From Deltaproteobacteria bacterium (GTDB taxonomy: Bacteria > Desulfobacterota > Desulfobaccia > Desulfobaccales > 0-14-0-80-60-11): DNA of 6,598 nucleotides. The notes below the pieces were generated by a model. That model was not told the origin of the DNA. It did no database searches and saw only the letters and a program-made list of their open reading frames with translations. The position numbers and the translations under genes were made by a program. This document shows, in pieces, positions 1 through 4,892 of this stretch. Position 1 is the stretch's first letter, and every line of letters starts with the position of its first letter. Location: contig JAMCQY010000353.1 of NCBI GenBank assembly GCA_023381945.1, forward strand, positions 1-6,598, given 5' to 3'.

Positions 1-1
1 C

Positions 2-124
2 CAAGGCGACACCTTCGAAGAGGTCATGGCCAATATCAAAGAGGCTATCGAACTTTATCTGAGCACTTTGTCCCACGAAGAAATAAAAGCCTCGCTCAGC
101 AAGGAAATATTGACCACTTCTTGA
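2..124 (+). CDS. HicB-family antitoxin-like protein, C-terminal fragment (5' end outside window)
   Basis: Forty codons are open from the window edge to a TGA at 122-124, reading QGDTFEEVMANIKEAIELYL followed by a charged tail ending KEILTTS. The pattern G-D/E-T-x-E-E-x-x-x-N-I-K-E-A-I-E-L-Y-L is the helix closing the HicB / UPF0150 partial RNase H-like fold, and a tail of the LS(K)E(I/V)xTT kind is common in that family. HicB proteins neutralise the small HicA mRNA interferase and often repress their own operon. The N-terminal part and any hicA partner lie outside the window, so toxin-antitoxin function is inferred from the fragment alone. The gene ends 98 nt before proA and is probably not functionally tied to it. 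Many HicB-like proteins are solitary, so an orphan is also possible. Confidence 0.7.
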   Translation, partial: QGDTFEEVMANIKEAIELYLSTLSHEEIKASLSKEILTTS

Positions 125-164
125 GGTTCGGGTTGCCTAAGCTATCAAGGTTAACGGCCTCAGA

Positions 165-179
165 GGCAGAAGCTCTGCC
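165..179 (+). terminator. Small hairpin between hicB-like gene and proA (weak terminator candidate)
   Basis: GGCAGA (165-170) and TCTGCC (174-179) form a perfect 6-bp stem with a 3-nt loop, 40 nt past the stop of the HicB-like gene. The sequence after it (CACCCTTTCAT) has no proper U-run, so an intrinsic terminator is only weakly supported. It could instead be a leader hairpin for proA. I found no convincing sigma70 promoter between it and the proA start. Confidence 0.25.
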
Positions 180-222
180 CACCCTTTCATACTGATTTAT
201 TGCAGATGTTTTTGGAGAACAT

Positions 223-1479
223 ATGGACATCCCCGCAATGATTCGTAATCTGGCTCTGGAAGCCAAAACCGCAGCCCGGCAGGTGGGGAATCTCTCCCGG
301 TCGGTCAAAGACCGGGTCATCATCCGGATAGCCGAACTGCTGGATGAACGCCGCCTGGCGATTCAAGCGGAAAACCGCCGGGATCTGGAGGCAGCTCAGG
401 CGCAAAACTATCCCCCTGCCTTCATCGACCGCCTCACCCTGTCGGATAGGGTCATCGCCTCCATGATCAAAGGGCTCCAAGAAGTGGCGGCCCTGCCGGA
501 CCCGGTGGGCGCGGTGACCGGCATGTGGGTCCGCCCCAACGGCCTCAAAGTCGGCCGTCAACGCATCCCCCTGGGGGTGATCGGCTTCATTTATGAATCC
601 CGGCCCAACGTCACTGTGGACGCCGCGGCGCTGTGCCTGAAGAGCGGCAACGCCGTAATCCTCAAGGGCGGCAAAGAATCCATCCATTCCAATATGGCCT
701 TGACCGTGCTCATGCAAGAGGCCCTGGAGGAGGCCGGCGCGCCCCTGGCGGCGGTGCAGGTTATCCCAAGCATCGCCCGGGAGGCCACGCTAGAACTCCT
801 GAAGCAGGATGAACTGGTGGACCTCATCATCCCCAGGGGCGGCGAAGGCTTAATCCGCTTTGTGGCGGAGCACTCCCGCATCCCGGTGTTGAAGCATTAT
901 AAAGGAGTCTGCCATATCTTTGTGGATGCGGACGCCGACCCGGAAATGGCCGATACCGTCTGTTTCAACGCCAAGGTGCAGCGTCCCGGGGTCTGCAACG
1001 CCATGGAGACCTTGCTGGTCCATGAACAAATCGCGCCGGTGTTTCTCCCCCGGATGTTGAGCCACTATCGGGAAGCCAGGGTGGAAATACGCGGCTGCCC
1101 CCGCACCCGGGAGATCGACCCCGCGGTTGTCCCGGCCAGGGACGAGGATTGGGGCTTCGAGTTCCTGGACTTGATCCTGGCGGTGAAGGTGGTGCCTGAC
1201 CTGGACGCGGCCCTCGACCACATCGCCCGCTACAGTTCCAATCACACCGAGGCCATCATCACCCAGAATTATGGCCGGGCCCAGCGCTTTCTGAAGGAAG
1301 TGGATTCCTCGGTAGTCCTGGTAAACGCCTCCACCCGCTTCAACGATGGCGGGGAATTGGGGCTGGGGGCTGAGATCGGTATCAACACCTCGAAACTTCA
1401 CGCCTTTGGGCCCATGGGCCTGGAAGAACTCACCACTACTAAGTTCATCGTTTATGGCGACGGCCAGATCAGAAGGTGA
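223..1479 (+). CDS. proA: Glutamate-5-semialdehyde dehydrogenase (gamma-glutamyl phosphate reductase)
   Basis: This cytoplasmic enzyme reduces gamma-glutamyl phosphate to glutamate-5-semialdehyde with NADPH, the second step of proline synthesis from glutamate. The 418-residue length is normal for ProA. Diagnostic segments are GFIYESRPNVTVDAAALCLK (about 121-140), the cofactor-region stretch SGNAVILKGGKES (141-153), the catalytic-cysteine segment QRPGVCNAMETLL with the presumed nucleophile at Cys258, and the C-terminal GLGAEIGINTSKLHAFGPMG followed by LEELTTTKF. All key segments are present and no frameshift is visible. The ATG at 223 is chosen because GGAG at 214-217 sits 5 nt before it and the protein begins where ProA proteins normally begin. 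Its 3' end overlaps nadD by 26 nt, so the two are probably co-transcribed and translationally coupled. proB, a frequent upstream neighbour, is not immediately upstream here. Identification is firm. Confidence 0.97.
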   Translation: MDIPAMIRNLALEAKTAARQVGNLSRSVKDRVIIRIAELLDERRLAIQAENRRDLEAAQAQNYPPAFIDRLTLSDRVIASMIKGLQEVAALPDPVGAVTGMWVRPNGLKVGRQRIPLGVIGFIYESRPNVTVDAAALCLKSGNAVILKGGKESIHSNMALTVLMQEALEEAGAPLAAVQVIPSIAREATLELLKQDELVDLIIPRGGEGLIRFVAEHSRIPVLKHYKGVCHIFVDADADPEMADTVCFNAKVQRPGVCNAMETLLVHEQIAPVFLPRMLSHYREARVEIRGCPRTREIDPAVVPARDEDWGFEFLDLILAVKVVPDLDAALDHIARYSSNHTEAIITQNYGRAQRFLKEVDSSVVLVNASTRFNDGGELGLGAEIGINTSKLHAFGPMGLEELTTTKFIVYGDGQIRR

Positions 1480-2131
1480 GACCAGAAGGCGGCTGGGCCT
1501 CTTCGGGGGGACCTTTAACCCCATCCATTTCGGCCATCTTAGGTCCGCAGAAGAGGTCTGTGAGGCCTTATCACTGGATAGCCTCTGGTTCATCCCGGCC
1601 GCCTACCCGCCCCACAAGGTTGCCCAAGATCTGATCCCCTTTCAGATTCGCTTGGAGATGGCCCGACTGGCCGTGGGGGATCACCCGGTCATGGCGGTCT
1701 CTGACCTCGAAGGCCGGCGTTCCGGCAAGTCTTACTCGATAGAAACTTTACGCCTGGTCCGGGAGGAGTTGGGACCGACCTGGGAGCTTTACTTTATCCT
1801 GGGACTGGATGCCATGCTGGAAATCCACACCTGGAAGGATTACTCTCAGCTTTTTAACCTGTGCCATTTTGTGGTCCTGGATCGGCCGGGATATGACCGC
1901 TCCCACCTGGCAGAGATTCTTACCCGAGGTGTCGAGCCGCAGTTTCAAGTTCTGGCGGGCGACGCCGGATTTCAGCATCCCTCGGGTTATAAGGTATTAT
2001 GGCAGGAAACCACCCTGATGGATATTTCAGCCACCGGCATCCGCCGCCTGGTGCGCCAGGGACGTTCCATCCGCTACCTCTTGCCGGAGCCGGTAAGAGG
2101 ATATATAATTAACCATAAATTATATCTTTAG
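1454..2131 (+). CDS. nadD: Nicotinate-nucleotide adenylyltransferase
   Basis: NadD transfers AMP from ATP to nicotinate mononucleotide, giving deamido-NAD in the last but one step of NAD synthesis. The 225-residue product has the nucleotidyltransferase signature GLFGGTFNPIHFGHL at 15-29 (the H-x-G-H motif is H25-H28), SYSIETLR at 93-100, LGLDAMLEIHTWKDY at 116-130, and the C-terminal ISATGIR motif at 191-197, which corresponds to the ISSTxIR ATP-binding motif. All are typical of NadD. The ATG at 1454 lies inside the end of proA and is the only standard start near the domain; it gives about a dozen residues (MATARSEGETRRR) before the Rossmann fold, longer than usual, and no clear Shine-Dalgarno sequence precedes it. 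Translation probably depends on coupling with proA. The last codons are AT-rich and contain a candidate promoter for the next gene. A longer reading from 1346 would merely extend into proA. Confidence 0.95.
   Translation: MATARSEGETRRRLGLFGGTFNPIHFGHLRSAEEVCEALSLDSLWFIPAAYPPHKVAQDLIPFQIRLEMARLAVGDHPVMAVSDLEGRRSGKSYSIETLRLVREELGPTWELYFILGLDAMLEIHTWKDYSQLFNLCHFVVLDRPGYDRSHLAEILTRGVEPQFQVLAGDAGFQHPSGYKVLWQETTLMDISATGIRRLVRQGRSIRYLLPEPVRGYIINHKLYL
2081..2109 (+). promoter_or_regulatory. Candidate sigma70 promoter inside the 3' end of nadD
   Basis: TTGCCG at 2081-2086 (4 of 6 matches to the -35 consensus) is followed after exactly 17 nt by TATAAT at 2104-2109 (6 of 6). Transcription would start near 2116, leaving a short leader with the strong Shine-Dalgarno sequence at 2130-2137 for rsfS. 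AT-rich sequence is rare in this GC-rich stretch, which strengthens the call, but no expression data are available. The -10 overlaps codons for the NadD C-terminus, so some of the AT-richness could reflect coding (Ile, Asn, Lys, Tyr). Confidence 0.5.
2103..2125 (+). repeat. AT-rich perfect inverted repeat at the nadD-rsfS junction
   Basis: ATATAATT (2103-2110) and AATTATAT (2118-2125) are exact reverse complements separated by 7 nt. The repeat overlaps the -10 element and ends 5 nt before the Shine-Dalgarno sequence. It could be a weak RNA hairpin in the readthrough transcript or a site for a regulator. In such AT-rich sequence an 8-bp repeat may also be chance. Confidence 0.4.
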
Positions 2132-2144
2132 GGAGGGCGACACG
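2130..2144 (+). promoter_or_regulatory. Strong Shine-Dalgarno sequence placed for an in-frame ACG start of rsfS
   Basis: AGGGAGGG at 2130-2137 directly follows the nadD stop codon. The core GGAGG (2132-2136) is 5 nt from ACG at 2142-2144, which is in frame with rsfS. No ATG, GTG or TTG lies in that frame between the preceding stop (TAA at 2106-2108) and the TTG at 2199. A ribosome binding site this strong and not near any other start implies that initiation occurs around 2142, either at ACG or at a codon misread in this sequence. Confidence 0.5.
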
Positions 2145-2198
2145 GCGCCCCCAACTCCTCTCACCCCGGAAGCTCTGGCAGGGCTCATTCTTAAAATC

Positions 2199-2579
2199 TT
2201 GACGGACCATAAGGCCCTGGATCCGGTGCTCCTTGAGGTAAGGAACCATTGTTCCTTCGCGGACTATTTTATCCTCTGTGCCGGCGGCTCTAAGCGCCAG
2301 GTATCGGCCCTGGCCCAACAGGTGGAAGAAGATCTGGCCAAGGTCAAGGTTAAGCCTTTGGGGGTGGAGGGTAAAGAAGAAGGCCTCTGGGTCTTAATGG
2401 ATTATAATACCGTGGTAGTTCACATCTTTTTCCGGGAACTCCGGGAATTTTACGACTTGGAAGGTCTGTGGGGCGAAGCCCCCAAGACCTCGTTGACGTC
2501 ACCTCCTCCGGCAACATCCACCATCGACCTTACGACGGAACCGCTTCACAACCCTGAACCCGAGTCTGGTTCCTCATGA
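2199..2579 (+). CDS. rsfS: Ribosomal silencing factor RsfS (Iojap/DUF143 family); true start probably upstream at about 2142
   Basis: RsfS binds ribosomal protein uL14 on the large subunit and blocks subunit joining, lowering translation when nutrients are short. From the TTG at 2199 the 126-residue product shows the family core: the FADYFILCAGGSKRQVSALA segment at 20-39, LWVLMDYNTVVVHIF at 63-77 and YDLEGLW at 85-91. A 30-residue tail rich in Pro, Ser, Thr and Glu follows and is probably disordered. The start is doubtful. The codons just upstream read TPEALAGLILKIL, matching the usual first helix of RsfS, so TTG would cut off a conserved element and has no good ribosome binding site. An ACG at 2142, 5 nt after GGAGG, would give 145 residues. 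The 3' end overlaps the protease start as ATGA. Placement after nadD is classic for this family. Confidence 0.92.
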   Translation: MTDHKALDPVLLEVRNHCSFADYFILCAGGSKRQVSALAQQVEEDLAKVKVKPLGVEGKEEGLWVLMDYNTVVVHIFFRELREFYDLEGLWGEAPKTSLTSPPPATSTIDLTTEPLHNPEPESGSS

Positions 2580-4018
2580 CTAAATTGCTTTTCTCCATCA
2601 GGAAGTCGGGATTTATCCTCTTCTTGGTTATAAGCCTGCTCTTGGCACAAACCCAAGGGTCCTGGGCGCTGTTCGATGAATTCAAGGGCCTGAGCGTGGA
2701 GAGAGAACGGCAAATCGGTGAAGAGTTTCTGCTGGAGATACAACAACAAATTCCCCTTATAGAAGACCCTTTCCTCACTTCTTATATCAATCGCCTGGGA
2801 CAAAAGCTGGTGGCCCAGACGGGGCCCCAGCCTTTTAAGTATAAGTTTTTCATAGTAAAAGACCCCACGATGAACGCCTTCGCGGTGCCGGGCGGTTATA
2901 TCTTCCTCCACAGCGGCATGATTATGATGGCCGAGCATGAAGGTGAACTGGCCGGGGTGATGGCCCATGAAATTTCCCACGTCTATTGCCGGCACATGGC
3001 CAAGATGATGGAAAAATCCAGGAACGCCACCATTGCTTCCCTGATCGGCGCCATGGCCTCGATTTTTCTAGGGGGCGCCTTAGCGCAACCTCTGATCCTG
3101 GGCGTTTTGGGCGGAGGTCAGGCCGCCATGCTGGCCTACAGCCGGGATAATGAGGCCGAAGCAGACGCCACCGGCTTCAAGTGGATGGTCAAAGCCGGTT
3201 ATAATCCCCGGGACATGATAAGCATGTTCAACAAAATGAATAAACAGCGGTGGTTTGAGGGAGGAAAAACGCCAATTTACCTGCGCACTCACCCATTTAC
3301 CGACGACCGCGTTGTGGAACTATCGCATCAACTTACTATTCATCAAAGCGAAATTAAACCATCGAGAGACAATCCCGATTTTCAATATTTCACTGTCAAG
3401 TTAGAGGCTACCTGCGGCAACCCCAATCAACTTTTACGCCGCATGACTCAAGATGCCATTCGCGACCCCCGAAATCCGATCTTCCAATATGGCAAGGGTT
3501 TGGCCTTGGCTGACCTGGATAAAGACAGTGAGGCCACTGCCGCCTTTCAGCAGGCCCTGAAGCTGGCGCCCGAGCAGCCGCTTATCCAACGGGATCTGGC
3601 CATCTTTTATTTCCACCAAAATCGTTTCCAGGAGTCACAGCAACTACTGGACCAATTATCCAGGCGCTTCCCTCAGGATGATGTGGTTCTATATTTTCTG
3701 GGCCGGATCTATCAGGAGCGCAAACAGATTGATCAGGCCTTGCCCCTGTTCGAAAAAGTTCACCAATTGAACCCCACCTTCAGTCAAGTTTATTACAACC
3801 TGGGCACCCTGTACGGCGAGAAAGGGCAGTTGGGCCTGGCCCATTACTATTTAGGATTCCACAGCCTTAAGTCCAAGGCCCTGCCCTTGGCATTGTTCCA
3901 TTTTCAACGTGCCCTAAAGAACTTATCCCCGGGGGATAGCCGCTATCTCGAGGTGCAGAGGCAGGTTGCCCGCCTGCATAAGATGAAGGTCAAGGGCAGC
4001 CATGACCATGACCATTGA
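2576..4018 (+). CDS. Exported M48-family zinc metalloprotease with TPR repeats (BepA-like)
   Basis: Probable periplasmic protease and chaperone, related to BepA, which helps assemble or degrade outer-membrane proteins; the exact substrates are unknown here. In the 480-residue product a signal peptide is visible: basic start, hydrophobic 11-25, likely cleavage after SWA (29-31). The M48 domain follows, with NAFAVPGGYIFLHSGMI at 100-116, the HEISH zinc motif at 131-135, and E195 in NEAEADATG as the presumed third zinc ligand. H239 in the THP sequence matches the switch histidine described for BepA. Residues from about 300 to 460 form several TPR units, for example FQYGKGLALADLDKDSEATA and VYYNLGTLYGEKGQLGLAHY. 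The tail ends SHDHDH, a small His-Asp cluster that might bind metal. The ATG overlaps the rsfS stop (ATGA) and lacks its own ribosome binding site, so translation is probably coupled. The catalytic set looks complete. Confidence 0.93.
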   Translation: MTKLLFSIRKSGFILFLVISLLLAQTQGSWALFDEFKGLSVERERQIGEEFLLEIQQQIPLIEDPFLTSYINRLGQKLVAQTGPQPFKYKFFIVKDPTMNAFAVPGGYIFLHSGMIMMAEHEGELAGVMAHEISHVYCRHMAKMMEKSRNATIASLIGAMASIFLGGALAQPLILGVLGGGQAAMLAYSRDNEAEADATGFKWMVKAGYNPRDMISMFNKMNKQRWFEGGKTPIYLRTHPFTDDRVVELSHQLTIHQSEIKPSRDNPDFQYFTVKLEATCGNPNQLLRRMTQDAIRDPRNPIFQYGKGLALADLDKDSEATAAFQQALKLAPEQPLIQRDLAIFYFHQNRFQESQQLLDQLSRRFPQDDVVLYFLGRIYQERKQIDQALPLFEKVHQLNPTFSQVYYNLGTLYGEKGQLGLAHYYLGFHSLKSKALPLALFHFQRALKNLSPGDSRYLEVQRQVARLHKMKVKGSHDHDH

Positions 4019-4022
4019 TTGA

Positions 4023-4052
4023 GTTTGACTTTGTCAAACAAGGTTATAAGAT
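4023..4052 (+). promoter_or_regulatory. Perfect inverted repeat overlapping a candidate promoter upstream of the zinc-ribbon gene
   Basis: GTTTGACTTTGTCAAAC at 4023-4039 is a perfect 7-bp inverted repeat around a 3-nt centre, starting 4 nt after the protease stop. Inside it, TTGACT (4025-4030, 5 of 6 to -35 consensus) is 16 nt from TAAGAT (4047-4052, 4 of 6 to -10). A repressor bound to the repeat would cover the -35. Transcription from here would start only a few nt before the ATG at 4065. Alternatively the repeat is a 3' hairpin of the upstream mRNA, but no U-run follows, so it is a poor terminator. Confidence 0.4.
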
Positions 4053-4064
4053 CAGACAGCAAAC

Positions 4065-4409
4065 ATGCCCATTTATGAATATCAATGCCAGGACTGCCGC
4101 CGGGTTTCCGGTTTCTTGATCCTGAACCTTAACGAGTCGTTCACGCCGGTCTGCCCCAAGTGCGGCAGTTCGGCCCTCGTCAGGGTGCTTTCCCGGGTGC
4201 ATGTCCGCCTCTCGGAGGAAACCCGCCTGGAGCGGTTAGCCGACCCGAGCGCTTGGTCCGGGGTGGACGAAAACGATCCTAAAAGCATGGCCCGGATGCT
4301 TAAGAAAATGACCCAGGAGATGGGTGAGGAATCCGGCGACGAAGTGGACCAAATGGTGGAAGAAGCCATGGCCGAAGGCGCAGGTCAATCTGAGGAGGAC
4401 TCTTTTTAA
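4065..4409 (+). CDS. FmdB-family zinc-ribbon protein
   Basis: The 114-residue product starts MPIYEYQCQDC, the hallmark of the FmdB / CxxC-CxxC regulatory zinc-ribbon family. The four presumed zinc ligands are C8, C11, C30 and C33 (CQDC and CPKC). The family was named from a putative regulator of formamide/amide metabolism, but most members have no known function. Residues from about 50 on are strongly acidic and Met-rich (DPKSMARMLKKM, then EEAMAEGAGQSEEDSF), probably helical then disordered; similar tails are common in deltaproteobacterial homologues as I recall them. The ATG start is fixed by the invariant MPIYEY. No good Shine-Dalgarno sequence precedes it; AAGG at 4040-4043 is too far away, so initiation may be leaderless-like or weak. 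It is the last plus-strand gene before the convergent gap. The family is firm, the role is unknown. Confidence 0.9.
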   Translation: MPIYEYQCQDCRRVSGFLILNLNESFTPVCPKCGSSALVRVLSRVHVRLSEETRLERLADPSAWSGVDENDPKSMARMLKKMTQEMGEESGDEVDQMVEEAMAEGAGQSEEDSF

Positions 4410-4440
4410 ACCGGTCCACGGTTAATTCCCCGGATCTGTT

Positions 4441-4491
4441 CCCTCTCCCTATCCCAGGCGAATAACATCCCTTCCCCTTTCCCATCCTCCC
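4441..4491 (-). other. Putative G-quadruplex-forming tract on the minus strand
   Basis: On the plus strand, C-runs lie at 4469-4471, 4474-4477, 4481-4483 and 4489-4491, with spacers of 2, 3 and 5 nt. On the minus strand this is a canonical G3+N1-7 four-run motif. Three further CCC runs at 4441-4443, 4447-4449 and 4453-4455, with 3-nt spacers, extend the tract. Such a structure could form in DNA or in minus-strand readthrough RNA. Only sequence potential is seen. Confidence 0.5.
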
Positions 4492-4596
4492 AACCTGTCA
4501 ACTGCGCCAAATTCTTCGCACACGCCAAGAACTTCCTGGTCTCCTTGCCACGTCTGATACCAAGTTGCGCTCATAGAAGTAAGAAAGTTTCTTCCC

Positions 4597-4655
4597 GTAG
4601 GGGCGCACCCGCGTGTGCGCCCTCCTTCAGGGCGGACACATGGGTCCGCCCCTAC
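4597..4655. repeat. 59-nt palindromic REP/MITE-like repeat with GTAGGGGCG...CGCCCCTAC ends
   Basis: Left arm 4597-4622 and right arm 4630-4655 are 26 nt each, match as reverse complements at 22 of 26 positions, and enclose a 7-nt loop (4623-4629). One of the four mismatches is a G-U pair in the plus-strand RNA. The ends, GTAGGGGCG and CGCCCCTAC, are perfect. I recall palindromes with these ends as dispersed intergenic repeats in many environmental bacteria; they resemble REP or small MITE elements moved in trans. Between convergent genes it could also act as a bidirectional transcription barrier. No transposase gene or clear target-site duplication is seen. Confidence 0.75.
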
Positions 4656-4789
4656 AATCCATCGGGTATCGGAAAAAACTTTTGGCAAACGCTATAACTC
4701 GGCAAAGCCCAGGTATAGAAGGGCAAAGCTTGGGAATTGAACCTCAACAAAGAAACAAGTCTGGGTCTATGCCTGGCTTGACCAGCGGC

Positions 4790-4811
4790 CATGATTTACT
4801 GTGAAATCATG
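4790..4811. repeat. Perfect 8-bp inverted repeat
   Basis: CATGATTT (4790-4797) and AAATCATG (4804-4811) are exact reverse complements around a 6-nt centre. It lies about 80 nt beyond the stop of the minus-strand SPOR gene. Without a U-run on either strand it is not a standard terminator; it may be an RNA 3'-end hairpin or a protein site. Confidence 0.4.
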
Positions 4812-4892
4812 AAGAAGTGGGAATATTTGTGGCGGGTTTTCTAAACCATGCGAAACCGCAGCCCTCCGCCGGTGCGGAAGGATCGGGTTCCT

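Larger units (their letters stand above)
4410..4892. other. Convergent gene-free stretch with repeats
   Basis: This 483-nt gap separates the plus-strand fmdB-like gene from the minus-strand SPOR gene. Short open frames here do not look like proteins. It contains a weak hairpin directly after the fmdB-like stop (AACCG 4409-4413 with CGGTT 4419-4423, no U-run), a pyrimidine-rich C-run tract (4441-4491), a 59-nt palindromic repeat (4597-4655), the word GGCAAA three times (4684, 4701 and 4722, the last two as GGCAAAGC), and an 8-bp inverted repeat (4790-4811). No standard intrinsic terminator with a U-tract was found for either strand. Confidence 0.7.

Noticed and set aside
1346..1453. Upstream extension of nadD to an earlier ATG
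   Set aside because: It would add 36 residues that are out-of-frame proA sequence; the later ATG at 1454 is far closer to the conserved start of the fold.
850..1593. 247-codon minus-strand open frame opposite proA and nadD
   Set aside because: It is an antisense shadow of two clear enzymes in GC-rich DNA, with no domain features.
4409..4423. Hairpin just after the fmdB-like gene as an intrinsic terminator
   Set aside because: It has only 5 bp, a 5-nt loop and no following U-run.
4449..4688. 79-codon minus-strand open frame containing a DPCVRPEGGRTRGCAP-like stretch
   Set aside because: It is also a translation of the repeat and the C-run tract, and matches no family I know.
4613..4804. 63-codon plus-strand open frame with a GGHMGPPLQ-like stretch
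   Set aside because: It begins inside the palindromic repeat; such peptides are typical spurious translations of this repeat, with no ribosome binding site or recognisable domain.
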